NCBI GenBank assembly: GCA_963971535.1
Contig: OZ020589.1
Location: 90,332,683-90,396,682 of the forward strand
Length of the DNA: 64,000 nt
DNA from: Notolepis coatsorum
Lineage: Eukaryota > Chordata > Actinopteri > Aulopiformes > Paralepididae
Direction: 5' to 3'
In this document: in pieces, positions 1-10,700 of the stretch
How positions within the stretch are numbered: position 1 is the first letter of the stretch
Layout: the number at the start of each line of letters is the position of its first letter
The notes under the pieces: model-generated
Databases searched by the model: none
What the model was told of the DNA's origin: nothing
The model's input: only the letters and a program-made list of their open reading frames with translations
Translations under genes and position numbers: made by a program

Positions 1-63
1 GGTAAAAAAAAAAACGTAAAAAAAAAAAAAATTTTTTTTTTTTTAGATTAATGCGTTAATTAT
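1..63. repeat. A/T-rich low-complexity flank of the first BEL element
   Basis: Runs of A and then T are followed by AGATTAATGCGTTAATTAT. The last five bases (59-63, ATTAT) are the left target-site duplication of the BEL element. The sequence beyond the right end (4224-4290) is also rich in GTTAAC and CGCG palindromes, so the element probably landed in an older repeat with GTTAAC-rich arms. No gene is seen. Confidence 0.5.
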
Positions 64-509
64 TGTAGTGGCCAAAATCCTAACAGGTTTGTCTTATAAC
101 CTATTTGAATCTTCCACTTGTAGGTTGGGAAGCAGTGTCAGACTCGCAGTCGCAGAACAGAAACCACTGCACGCTTTTGTTGTTCCTTTTGCTCTTTTAA
201 TGGTCCAGCAAGAACAAAATACGAAAACAATACCGTACATAGAAATAAAACAAGAGATCCCAATAATCTCAATAACAAAACAAGAGATCCTAATAATCTT
301 AGTAACAAAAAGGTTGCGTCCGCGCTGCGTGTCAATGACAGTATTGCTGCTGCCTGCTGCTCTGCCGTCACACGCCGCACCTGTGGCTTATAGCGTTAGC
401 CCCGCCCCATTCACCTGAGCAAAGCGCCCCACTCACACTGCAACAGAGAAATGTATTAATACAGATTCACAATTAATCAAAACAAATAAGCTTGAATGCG
501 GCTCTTACA
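64..509 (-). repeat. BEL element 1, LTR (3' LTR relative to coding strand)
   Basis: 446 bp with TG...CA ends. It matches 3780-4223 almost base for base; the one clear difference is a 2-bp indel (ACTCACACTG versus ACTCACTG near 430). The 116-aa open frame inside it is present in both LTRs and is not a gene. Confidence 0.9.
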
Positions 510-591
510 CCGGCCCCTAATTGTTCTCTAGGAATCAATTACTCAAACAAAATAAAGAGCCGTAAAACTATCAACAAATTAATTTAGAAAA

Positions 592-966
592 TATAGTATA
601 TACATTACATCCCTTGTTGATGTTGAAAGAAGAACTGTTAGTCTTCATTCTTAACCGTATCCTAGGGCCAGAGGTTACTAGCACATAGCCTTAAGGAGGG
701 ATCTTTATGATCGCTAGGTCAGTCAAATCAGAAAAAACTAAAAACTGTAATCCAAAGTGGCAAAGAGTGTATATCTCCATGTATCAGTCTATGGGTGTAT
801 ATCTATGTATTAGTCTATGGGTGTACGTCTATGTATCAGTCTATGGGTGTACGTCTATATCAGTCTATGGGTGTATGTCTATGCTGTTCGTAACTATCAA
901 CAAAAATATAGTATATACATTACATCCCTTTTTGGCTGTTGAAAGAAGACCTGTTATTCTTCAATC
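592..966. repeat. Short direct duplication flanking the 27-bp array
   Basis: The motif ATATAGTATATACATTACAT, followed by a GTTGAAAGAAGA..CTGTTA block, occurs at about 592-655 and again at about 905-965. It flanks the tandem array and suggests a local duplication within the BEL 3' region. Confidence 0.55.
769..890. repeat. Short tandem repeat, unit about 27 bp
   Basis: Four to five imperfect copies of a unit containing GTATCAGTCTATGGGTGTA lie inside the first BEL element, downstream of its coding region on the minus strand. Confidence 0.6.
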
Positions 967-3044
967 TCCAGGAATGCGGCATAGCTTAGCTATGGGCCTA
1001 TCAATATTGGATGTTTTCGTCTGGAGCTTCACTGCACGGGTCAGACCTCCTGCATCAGGCTTGGTCTCCTGTACTCTGCCTAGTGGCCACGACCCCCGTG
1101 GAGCAGTTGGGTCGACTACCAGGACGACATCTCCAATGTTAAAGTTTTTTCCTTTATTTTTTTTCTCACTGTGCTCCATTTCGGTCTTCCTTGGAGTAGC
1201 AGAAGGTATTCTTGTGTCCTGGCGTAGAGGTCAGATCTCTCGCAGAAGATGGTTTGTAGGCCTTCATCCGGTATAGGATCGATCTTACTGTTCTTCTGCA
1301 CTCTGAATGGAGCGGTTTCCAGCACTGCCATTTCCACTGGGAAGGATTGCTTTTGAACATAGGTGATGACTGACCTCTCTGCCTGTGAGAGGTCTTCCAC
1401 TGTGAGGAGCTGTCCACCAAGTGTGGTCCTGAAAGCGCCTAGCTCAGTGCTCACCTTTTGGCTGCTCGAGTGGGTGTGGCTGTGACCTGGGGAAAGCTCT
1501 TTGCGCTTTTTGACGGTCAACATAAGAGCATTCTTCCTAGTGTGCTCTTTACCAATGTACTTGAGTACTGTTTGGCTATCCCCGGCCCCTATGTGACCAC
1601 ATAACTCTGCTTGGCTATCCCCGGCCCCTATGTGACCACATAACTCTGCTCTCTTCATATCTGCTGGGGTCTTGTCCTCTGCCCTCTTCATGCCTGCTGA
1701 GGTCTTGTCCTCTGCCCTCTTCATATCTGCTGGGGTCTTCTCCTCTGCCCTCTTCATGTCTGCTGAGGTATTGTCCTCTGCCCTCTTCATGTCTGCTGAG
1801 GTCTTGTCCTCTGCCCTCTTCATATCTGCTGGGGTCTTCTCCTCTGCCCTCTTCATGTCTGCTGAGGTATTGTCCTCTGCCCTCTTCATGTCTGCTGAGG
1901 TCTTGTCCTCTGCCCTCTTCATGTCTGCTGGGGTCTTCTCCTTTGCCCTCTTCATGTCTGCTGGGGTCTTGTCCTCTGCCCTCTTCATGTCTGCTGAGGT
2001 ATTGTCCTCTGCCCTCTTCATGCCTGCTGAGGTCTTGTCCTCTGCCCTCTTCATGTCTGCTGAGGTATTGTCCTCTGCCCTCTTCATGCCTGCTGAGGTC
2101 TTGTCCTCTGCCCTCTTCATGCCTGCTGGGGTCTTCTCCTCTGCCCTCTTCATGTCTGCTGGGGTCTTGTCCTCTGCCCTCTTCATGTCTGCTGGGGTCT
2201 TCTCCTCTGCCCTCTTCATGCCTGCTGAGGTCTTCTCCTCCGATGCCAGGCTTCTGGATTTTTCCTCACAGGGACTCTGGACCGGTGTGGTGAGAACAGG
2301 CGCCTCCCTATTGGCTGCTGCGATGGCCTCAGAACCATGTGGCCAAGACACAGGAAGTCCCCGTCTGAAATGCACCTGTGGCTCCTCCCGTTGGGCAGAG
2401 GGGTGGGCTCCGTCCTTCTCTTGCGGCCCGGCTTTTGCGGGAGAAGTGAGGGGCGAGGCCTGTGGCAGAGGGCTGTCGGTGAAAGGACGGGGCCGCTGGT
2501 TGACCATCAAGGTGGAGGACGGGAACTGGGCAGGGGGGTCCCTCGGGAACCGGAACTTCCTAAACGAAGACTGAGGCGACAACATGGGCATGACAGGTCG
2601 AATATTGTGCACTAGTTGGGGCTGGTGCTGGTCATTAATGTCATCTGTCTGAGCATCGGGCCAACTGTGAGCATTACCATCGTTAACATTAAAAAAGGGC
2701 AAGTAATGTGCTCCTGCCTTGCTCCTAACAGCTGGAGCACCTATGTCATATGGATGAATTGAAACATCTGGCTTTGAATATACCAGCGCCCATTTCCACT
2801 GGGAAGGATTGGCTGTGCTGGCTGCTATTTCACCTTGTAATTCTAATGTTTCTCTCCTTTTTTTTAATGTTTCTCTCTTTTTTTTTAACATTTGTTCCTG
2901 TTCTTCAATTGCATGTTTTTCTTGTAACATAGAAGATTTAGCCAATAAATATCGTCTCTCTGCCTCCGCGTTGATGCGTAATCTTGAGGAAGAGGAGGAG
3001 TGGTGGGAGGAAGAGTGAGACCTCGTTGAGCGTGTGTCTGCCAT
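961..3044 (-). pseudogene. BEL gag fused to the C-terminal remnant of pol
   Basis: One open frame runs from an ATG at 3044 down to 1116. Its N-terminus is Ser/Arg/His-rich, followed by a charged predicted coiled coil with KKKRETLKKRRETLE, as in BEL/Pao Gag. The middle is 18 copies of an 11-aa unit (type KTSADMKRAED). The C-terminal third matches the BEL polyprotein after RNase H (LTVEDLSQAERSVITYVQ). It then jumps to the tail (QEYLLLLQGRPKW) and, after a one-base shift in an A-rich run near 1147, to GDVVLVVDPTAPRGSWPLGR in another frame (961-1150). That last block is the typical BEL integrase C-terminal domain. Protease, RT, RNase H and the integrase catalytic core are missing. Family assignment comes from recognised motifs, not a search. 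Confidence 0.75.
1652..2245 (-). repeat. 33-bp coding minisatellite (18 x 11 aa) in BEL gag
   Basis: Eighteen in-frame 33-bp units encode variants of E-(E/D)-(K/N)-T-(S/P)-A-(D/G)-M-K-R-A. Variation is nearly confined to four positions, and composite EDNT/EDKT pairs recur, as expected from unequal exchange. The plus-strand reading (SSALFMSAEVL repeats) is a mirror artefact. Confidence 0.85.
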
Positions 3045-3665
3045 CCTATTTGGATGCGCGCAGCTGCGCCTCATATGTCATTAACGGGCAGGTCTGCCTT
3101 ATCTGAACTCGCCACTTTAATTCAGAATAAACAAATAAATAAATCCACAAGGTCTTCAATGTGTTTAGAAACAGTGGCTGGTTATTTCATTATCATTGTC
3201 TTTCTCGATTGTTTGTTTGGTTACAGCCGCACGCCAGGCCGGCGTTTCCTTGTCTCGATGCGCGCAGCTGCGCCTCATCCATGTCATTAACGGGCGTCTG
3301 AACTCGCCATATTAATTCAGAATAAACAAACAAATGAATCCAAAAGGTCTTCAACAGTGGCTGGTTATTTCATTATCCTTGTCTCTCTTCTTTATCCATG
3401 ATATGTCACCAGCACAAAATAAAATATTCACTGTCCATAAACATCGTTATCAGAGGCGAAGTTTGTTTAATAATAATCCTGGCATTTATTCCAAACGAAT
3501 AATTATTCATGTGGCGTTGGGTTTTGCAAACACATACCTCAATTATTTGTTTGTTTGCTTGTTTACAGCCGTCAGGCCGGCGTTTCCTCTGTTTGTAGCC
3601 GCGCGTCGGGCCGGCGCTTTCCGTTCCAATTTGGACCCGTTTGATCCTCCAATCCTTTTTCGTTC

Positions 3666-3778
3666 CGGATCCCAATAATCCGTGCTCTTCAATCGCAGCT
3701 TGTCATTGACTTGGCTTCAGCCCGTTCCTTCGGATCCCAATAATCCGTGCTCTTCAATCGCAGCTTGTCATTGACTTG
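3666..3778. repeat. 48-bp tandem duplication next to the 5' LTR of BEL 1
   Basis: Two copies (3666-3713 and 3731-3778) begin CGGATCCCAATAATCCGTGC and end TTGACTTG. On the coding strand they lie immediately downstream of the 5' LTR, where a primer-binding site and leader should be. Confidence 0.8.
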
Positions 3779-3779
3779 A

Positions 3780-4223
3780 TGTAGTGGCCAAAATCCTAAC
3801 AGGTTTGTCTTATAACCTATTTGAATCTTCCACTTGTAGGTTGGGAAGCAGTGTCAGACTCGCAGTCGCAGAACAGAAACCACTGCACGCTTTTGTTGTT
3901 CCTTTTGCTCTTTTAATGGTCCAGCAAGAACAAAATACGAAAACAATACCGTACATAGAAATAAAACAAGAGATCCCAATAATCTCAATAACAAAACAAG
4001 AGATCCTAATAATCTTAGTAACAAAAAGGTTGCGTCCGCGCTGCGTGTCAATGACAGTATTGCTGCTGCCTGCTGCTCTGCCGTCACACGCCGCACCTGT
4101 GGCTTATAGCGTTAGCCCCGCCCCATTCACCTGAGCAAAGCGCCCCACTCACTGCAACAGAGAAATGTATTAATACAGATTCACAATTAATCAAAACAAA
4201 TAAGCTTGAATGCGGCTCTTACA
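3780..4223 (-). repeat. BEL element 1, LTR (5' LTR relative to coding strand)
   Basis: 444 bp, TG...CA, nearly identical to 64-509. It is followed by the target duplication ATTAT (4224-4228). The near identity of the LTRs indicates a young insertion. Confidence 0.9.
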
Positions 4224-5379
4224 ATTATATTATCGCGCGATACTAGTATAGCGTTAACGCAGCACGTTAACGCCGTTAACGGCCCAGCTCTAATTTTTAC
4301 ATTGGCTCAACTCTCTTCTCTTCATTTTATGCTTCTATTACCGCCGCCGTCCTACAAACCGTGATGGTTTTTATAAGTAAATAGGTTTTAAGGTGAATTT
4401 AGATACACAACGCAGAGTACAGGTAGTTAAATGGTTTTATAAGATAAAACCCTTATTCCTTTTTACTATAAGGCTCTTTCGGCTTTCGGCCGAAAGGGTT
4501 TTAGCACCGAAAATATATCACCGAATGTCAGGAACAGGGTTACGTAACGTTCGTAAACTAAAGTGTTGTTGTGATGACGTAATCAAAACGTGCAACGTGT
4601 AACGTGAGCAGCTTGGCAGCCTGTGATAACTAACTCCTCTTGGGAGTCGTGCTGTTTCTATAAACTCCGCGAGCAACGCATCCAATAAATGAGTCTTTAA
4701 CATGCTTTATATCCTCGCCATTACTATATGCCCATCGCGGTTAAAACCTTTTGAACTAACGTTAGCGTTAAGCTAGCTAACGCTTCCATTCCTCTTTGAC
4801 CCATCTCTCGTAAGCTACGTCATCCCCCGCTAAGAGTCATGGGAGATGTAGTAAATACAACAGTCCTGTGTATGTCTTTATGCAGATCGTTATGCAGTTT
4901 TAAAGCACCTTGGCAGGTTCACTATATACTTTCGTCAGATTTTTTTGGGGATTTGCAATACTATACATTTTTGGAAATGATATTGTATAAGGATTCAGAA
5001 AATCCATGTTTCCATTTGCCCGGGTGGATTTTCAAAATGGCCGACGTAAAATGTAGGTTTTGTAATATTTCGGCTTCTAAATGAGGTAGAACTCACCAAA
5101 GTGCATGTTAACATAACTTTTATTGAGGACTTAACAGATAATTGACATGAACTGATTGGCAACTGACATCAACTTCAGTATCATGACCACAGAAAAGAAG
5201 CAACCTTCTTCATTAGACTATTATGTGATAGATTATGTGAATGTATACACATCTATACACCATCATCACCATCATCATCACTTTCATCCATCACGGCATA
5301 GGAATCATGGTCATTCTGGCACTGGCTACTGCACTGACACATGTCAGTGTACAGGCTAAGTCCATAGCTCTGCAGGAAC
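4224..5379. other. Non-coding repeat-rich stretch
   Basis: No gene is seen. 4250-4290 is rich in GTTAACGC palindromes. 4480-4505 contains a small hairpin (CTTTCGGCTTTCGGCCGAAAG). 4920-5085 matches 16300-16510 in inverted orientation (see that entry). 5255-5290 is a short CATCAT run that yields a meaningless poly-His open frame. Confidence 0.5.
4920..5085 (+). repeat. Interspersed repeat, copy 1 (ATGGCCG / ACATTTT family)
   Basis: Blocks such as TTTCCATTTGCCC, AAAATGGCCGACGTAAAATG and TAGGTTTTGTAATATTTCGGCTTC recur as reverse complements at about 16300-16510. The two are diverged copies of one dispersed repeat in opposite orientation. Family not recognised. Confidence 0.6.
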
Positions 5380-5555
5380 ATGGGAGGGCGGAGCTAGGCG
5401 ATCATGGAGTAGACGTGTTTCACGTGAGCTCCCTTCTATCGTGCGAAATATACATTTCTCCCCATTAGTCTTTATTTTATTTTTATTTGTTATTTGTCTG
5501 CTTGTTGAGTCGTCGAGTTTCAACTACTGTCGTCGACTTTTTTCAACTTTCTGCG

Positions 5556-6401
5556 ATGTCGGTGGTGGAGACCAGATCCATGAGCACCCCAGCCAGCAAA
5601 CTGCCACCGGGCCTAACCGCGCCGTCGCCCGGTATCAGTGAGATAAGCGAAGCTGTACTCTCGGTCATGACCAAACTCCATGCAGACTTTGAGACACGCT
5701 TCGCTGAAACACAAAGAAAAGTGCAGGCGGAATTTTTTGATAACCTTCATCGAGAGATGTCAGAGGAAATTAGGTTGGCGGTCGACCCGTTGAAAGACGA
5801 GATGGAGTCGCTGCACGTTGTCTCCTCGGCTAATGCTAACGAACTAGCCACGCTAACGACAGAGGTCTCACTACAAGGCGAGAGGATGGCGGGTCTGGAG
5901 ACCTCCCTGCTGGCTAGGCAGGCTGAAGTTGCCAAACTACAGTCGGTAATTGTGGAAATGCAGTCCCGGGAGAGACGCTACAACATCAGAATTGTTGGTG
6001 TACCGGAGGGCAACGAGGGAGGCCGTCTCTCGGAGACCATGCCGGAATTGCTGCAGGAAATACTGGGGAAAGATGTCCTCCCCAGCCCTCCCGTATGTGA
6101 ATAGGCCTAAAGAGCGGGCAGGACCAGTCCTGGAGTGAACAAAGAGCCGAGGCCCATTATTGTCAAGCTGAACAGGCTTCAGCAGAGGGAGCTCATCATG
6201 CGGTCGGCCCGTGCCAGAAGGGGTAAACTAAGTCTTGGCGATCACAAAGTAGCCATTTTCGAAGACTTTACGCCGGAGGTTCAAGCACAGAGAGGCGAAT
6301 ACAAAGTGGTCATGTCCAGGCTATGGAAACTAGGCCTGAGGCCTACGCTATTCGCTCCCACGAAATTATCTGTGCTGGGTAAGGACGATGATCTGCGTTA
6401 A
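5556..6401 (+). pseudogene. L1-like ORF1 (coiled coil + RRM), two in-frame stops
   Basis: The start is the ATG at 5556 (MSVVETRSM), the first methionine after the leader. Residues about 30-145 form a heptad-rich coiled coil. Then comes RERRYNIRIVGVPEGNEGG, the signature at the start of the L1 ORF1p RRM-like domain. The frame meets TAG at 6102 and TAA at 6108. The same frame then continues open from 6111 to 6401 with NKEPRPIIVKLNRLQQRE, the usual C-terminal half. A neighbouring frame carries ERAGPVLE across the gap, so a pair of small indels is as likely as two point mutations. ORF1p binds RNA as a trimer and is needed for L1 mobility in cis. Confidence 0.8.
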
Positions 6402-7798
6402 TTTTGGTCTTTGGCTAAAGCGAAGGAATATCTCGGGGGGATTGCCGAGACTGTAGCTTGATATCTATGTCGGGTGAGTGACTTGGCGGTGTGGGCCTGA
6501 ATACATTGATGGGGCGGACTACTCACAGATGCTTGTTGTCATGCCAGACATGCTAACTGTCCACTGCCCATCCAAACTAGCGGGGCATCCCAATGACTTC
6601 TGTTACTTGCTAATGCTGACCTCATGGTCGTACGTGTGTGTCGCCTCTATGAAAGCTAGCGAGCTAGCCGAACAATGTACAAAACAGATTCTAGCGTGCT
6701 AGCCGGATTCATCACTCGCTTACGCGCTAGCCTCGGGCTAGCTAGCAGGCTGTGTCTATCGCCCGCGCAGAGACACTCGAGACCCGTTAATGTTTACGTA
6801 TTTTGGTTGTTGTTGCTGTTTAAGTGACATCGGTTTGCACAATTCAACGGTGATCGGGTCCTTAACTAACTTCTTGTATGCTTTTATTTTTATATCCAGG
6901 CTGTTTTGAGCTTTGGGCTCCAGTAGTAGAAGGTCGGTTGAATATATATATACAATATATGATAACAGGTTGTGTCAGGTATAGCTTATTACTATTCCCG
7001 GGTTAATGAAGGTGTTTAATTCTATTCTTACATAGGTTATGTCATTCCAGCCGTTGTGCCTGATCAGAGGGGCTGTTACATGCGTGCACTTTGACCATAA
7101 CCCCCTTTTTTCCCTTTCTTCTTATTGTCGATGTTTAAATGACATCTGTTTGCGCAATTTACCTGTGATCCGATCCTGCCTTAGACTATCTGCTGGTATG
7201 CTTTAATTTAATTTTGTTTTGAATTTTCCTTTATCCATTTATGCTATAACATTGCGACATTAATACGCAGACTCGGAAGTAGATGGTTACAGGGTGGATG
7301 TTGAGTTATTATATAATAATGGCTATTTTTTCCATTATAGTTGTCTCATGTTAGGGCCAAGGCTCACGGTGGCTTTCGTCCGATATCTTTATTGAATTAA
7401 ATTTTTATTTTTATTTGTGTTTATTGGACTAGTGGGGGTTTAATCAGGGGTTTATCTAGAGGGGGGTCGGAGTGGAGAGCGTCTTATTGGATCCATGACT
7501 CCAGTGGGAAATGATAGGAAGATGACCATCCTTAGTGGATGGGGCATAGGGAGGGGATTGGAGAGTGGGTATAGGAGGGTTTATAATAGGACGGGTGGGT
7601 TAGGGTTTAGAGTAGAAGGAGGGGGGGTTGTAACTGGGGTGGTATTTTTCTGTGTTTTATGTACTGTTGTCTTATATGTGTGTAATTGTTCCTCCTCTGA
7701 ACTCCTGGGATTGACCGTCTGGGCCCGCCTGGATCAGCGCCTCTGTACCCAGCCTGGCTGCACTGGTATGTTCTCTACGCATTTAGACAAACTCGACC
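6402..7798 (+). other. L1 inter-ORF region with imperfect tandem duplication
   Basis: About 1.4 kb separates ORF1 from ORF2, long for an L1-like element. 6640-6750 is rich in GCTAGC. A block around 6800-6910 (GTTTAAGTGACATCGGTTTGC, GGTGATCGGG, TATGCTTTTATTTTTAT) recurs around 7130-7220 (GTTTAAATGACATCTGTTTGC, TGTGATCCGA, TATGCTTTAATTTAATTTT). This suggests a diverged duplication with a period near 315 bp. No coding sequence is recognised. Confidence 0.5.
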
Positions 7799-10700
7799 AT
7801 GGCTAAATTGAATATTTTAATTTGGAACGCAGGGGGTCTTAACGCCCCACACAAGCGTGCCAGTGTCCTTTGGTTATTGAAGAGAAGAAATATTGACATT
7901 GCTCTCCTTAGTGAGACGCATTTATTGGTGGGTGATGTGTCAAGGCTAGCAAATCGACAATATCACGTTATCTCCTCATCCTCAGCCGATGATAAGACGA
8001 AAGGAGTCGTCATAGTTACAAGACGTAACCTTGATATCAAAGTCCTGGATGTGTGGTCGGACACAGAGGGAAGGATTACTATAGCAAAAGTTGAGTTCTC
8101 TCATAGGAAGATGGCAATAATAGCATTGTATGCCCCTAACACATTTGATTCAGCGTTCTATAATACAATCACGAAGAATATGTTGGAACTTACTGGATAC
8201 GCTCTCATTGTGGGTGGCGATTTTAATGCGTGCTGGGATGCGGAGATGGATAGGTCCGGGTCCTCTGAAACAAGCGACCAAAAACGGTCCTCTAAGGCCC
8301 TCAGGATGTGGGCCCAGGACACGGGGCTCGCAGACCTATGGCGCTTATCCAATCCCACCCTCAAGGATTACTCTCACCTGTCAGCCAGACACAAAACCTT
8401 CTCTCGAATAGACTATGCATTTGCGTCCCCTAATATGTTTGATAGTTTCGACGTCTCATTGGTTCCCCTGGCTCTCTCGGACCACAAGGGGATTTTCCTT
8501 GTGGCAACCTTTGGCAGGCTCTCCACGAGAGCTCCCAGGTGGCGTTTTAACTCAACCTTATTAAAGAACGATGATTTCTGTTCTGAGTTCAGGAGTAAAC
8601 TAGCTGAATTCTTGCAGATCAATGTTGGCACGGTCGATGACCCCAGGGTCCTATGGAACGCATTGAAAGGATTTATCAGGGGTCATGTCACACTTTTCGC
8701 CTCCAATTTGCGTAAATCCCGGTCAAAAAAAATAGAAGGACTGGAAACATTATATGCGGACCTATACGCATCTTTGCAAACTAACTATAGTGAACGACTA
8801 AACACACAACGTAAGATAGTCAAGAAAGAAATAAACTCCATACTTAAACAACAGTCTGAGTTCTTGATACATAGGACAAGGCAAAATTACTACTTTCACG
8901 GCTCCAGGCCTAGCCATCTATTGGCAATGAAAATACGCTCGAATGATCATTTCTCGGATATCCCCTCGATCAAGACGCGACAGGGTACAGTCACTACTGA
9001 TTCGAAAAAGATCAACAACACTTTTAAAGAGTTTTACTCACAGTTATATAGCTCAGAGGTTAATCTCGACGACTCTAAATTTGAATCGTTCATTGGCGGG
9101 CTTGAGATACCCCACATTTCTGAGGAAGAGGCTAAGGAACTGGGGAAACCGATCACTCTTATGGAACTAAGGGAGACGATTGCTGAAATGCAGAGGGGTA
9201 AGGCACCAGGCTGGGATGGTATTCCACCCGAGGTGTATTTAGCTTTCTGGGACCAACTGGGTCCATTGATGCTCGATATGATCAATTACGCTATCGAACA
9301 AGGGGAGTTCTCAAGAGATGTCAACATGGTGTTGATTTCTTTACTTCTCAAGAAGGACAAAGATCCCAATGATTGTGGTAGCTATAGGCCCTTGAGTCTT
9401 CTCTGGGCCGATTTAAAAGTGTTTGCCAAGGTGCTGGCCCGCCGCCTGCAGAGATTTATGACGGTATTGGTACACTGCGATCAAACTGGTTTTATCCCGG
9501 GGCGCCTGGCTGCAGATAATCTTAGGAGGCTGTTGCATGTAGTCGATAACAGTAAAGACAATACAGCTCCGTCCACAGTTCTGTCTTTGGATGCCATGAA
9601 GGCGTTTGACAGACTAGAATGGTCATACCTGTGGAAGGTACTTGAGGTCATGGGTCTTGGAAAGAATTTTATTCATATGATTAAAGTCCTGTATGCCTCG
9701 CCGTCGGCAATGATACTGACAGGCAAAAACTGTTCCACACTTTTCCCAGTCTCCAGATCTTCTAGACAGGGTTGTCCTCTGAGCCCAGGACTATTCGCGC
9801 TTTCCCTCGAACCATTGGCCCAATTTATTAGGCAATCGGAGGACATTGTCCCCATAATGATCAATAATACACCACACAAAATTGCTCTCTATGCGGATGA
9901 CCTACTGATTTTTATGGATGACCCTTCCCGGTCGGCCACAAAATTATTGGGAATAATCGACGACTTTGGTAAATTGTCAGGCTTTAAGATTAACTGGAAC
10001 AAATCAGCCTGCCTACCTCTCAATGAGCTGGCCAAAGCGGTGCGACTACCAGCTGATATCCCCATAGTGGAACATTTTAAATACTTAGGCATAGAGATAT
10101 TCCCCACGCTGAGTCAAACTACTAAGTTCAACTTCACGGGTACTTATGATAAAATACGCCAGGATCTAGACAGATGGTCATCCCTTCCTAACTCCTTACA
10201 AGCCCGAGCTTCCATAATCAAAATGAACGTCCTGCCTAGGATACATTTTGTTAGCTCAATGCTCCCCCTGCCCCCTCCAATAGACCACTGGCGCAAGGTA
10301 CAATTGATGGTATCTAAGTTTATCTGGAATAACAAACGCCCGAGAATCAAAAGAGCTACTACTCAACGTAGGAAACAAGATGGGGGCCTCGCAATCCCTG
10401 ATTTTAAGCTTTATTTCTGGTCCTTTTCATTGAGACCTCTGATGTGCTGGCTAGACCCTGTAGATGCTGTATCTTGGCGCTCCTTAGAAGCGGCGGCGGT
10501 CTCACCGCTAAGATTGCAGGATGTGGTGTACTCCACTGTCCCTATTTCGAAATGCCGACTGAGGTATGGACCGATCATAACTCACGTGATCCAGACGTGG
10601 CGTAATGTACAGAAGTCGTGTGGGGTTAAATGCCCATGGCACCTGGACTCTCCAATTTTTAATAACCAGCAATTACTTGTTGGGCACAAGCCGGTTAATA

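Larger units (their letters stand above)
64..4223 (-). mobile_element. BEL/Pao LTR retrotransposon, internally deleted
   Basis: Two direct repeats (64-509 and 3780-4223) start with TG and end with CA. They are flanked by the same five bases, ATTAT, at 59-63 and 4224-4228, so this is a genuine LTR insertion. Coding runs on the minus strand: a gag-like N-terminus, an 11-aa repeat block, a piece of BEL pol, and the BEL integrase C-terminal tail. Protease, reverse transcriptase, RNase H and the integrase core are absent, so it cannot move alone. On the minus strand a purine-rich tract (510-519, GGGGCCGG) precedes the 3' LTR. I could not identify a clear tRNA primer site next to the 5' LTR at 3780. 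Confidence 0.85.

Noticed and set aside
68..418. 116-aa plus-strand open frame, repeated at 3784-4134
   Set aside because: It lies inside both LTRs of BEL element 1, starts at GTG and has no domain; it is duplicated because the LTR is duplicated.
1672..2574. 300-aa plus-strand open frame of SSALFMSAEVL repeats
   Set aside because: Mirror reading of the 33-bp coding minisatellite; the minus strand has BEL gag context.
5156..5359. Open frame with a poly-His run
   Set aside because: Produced by a short CATCAT run; no homology or context.
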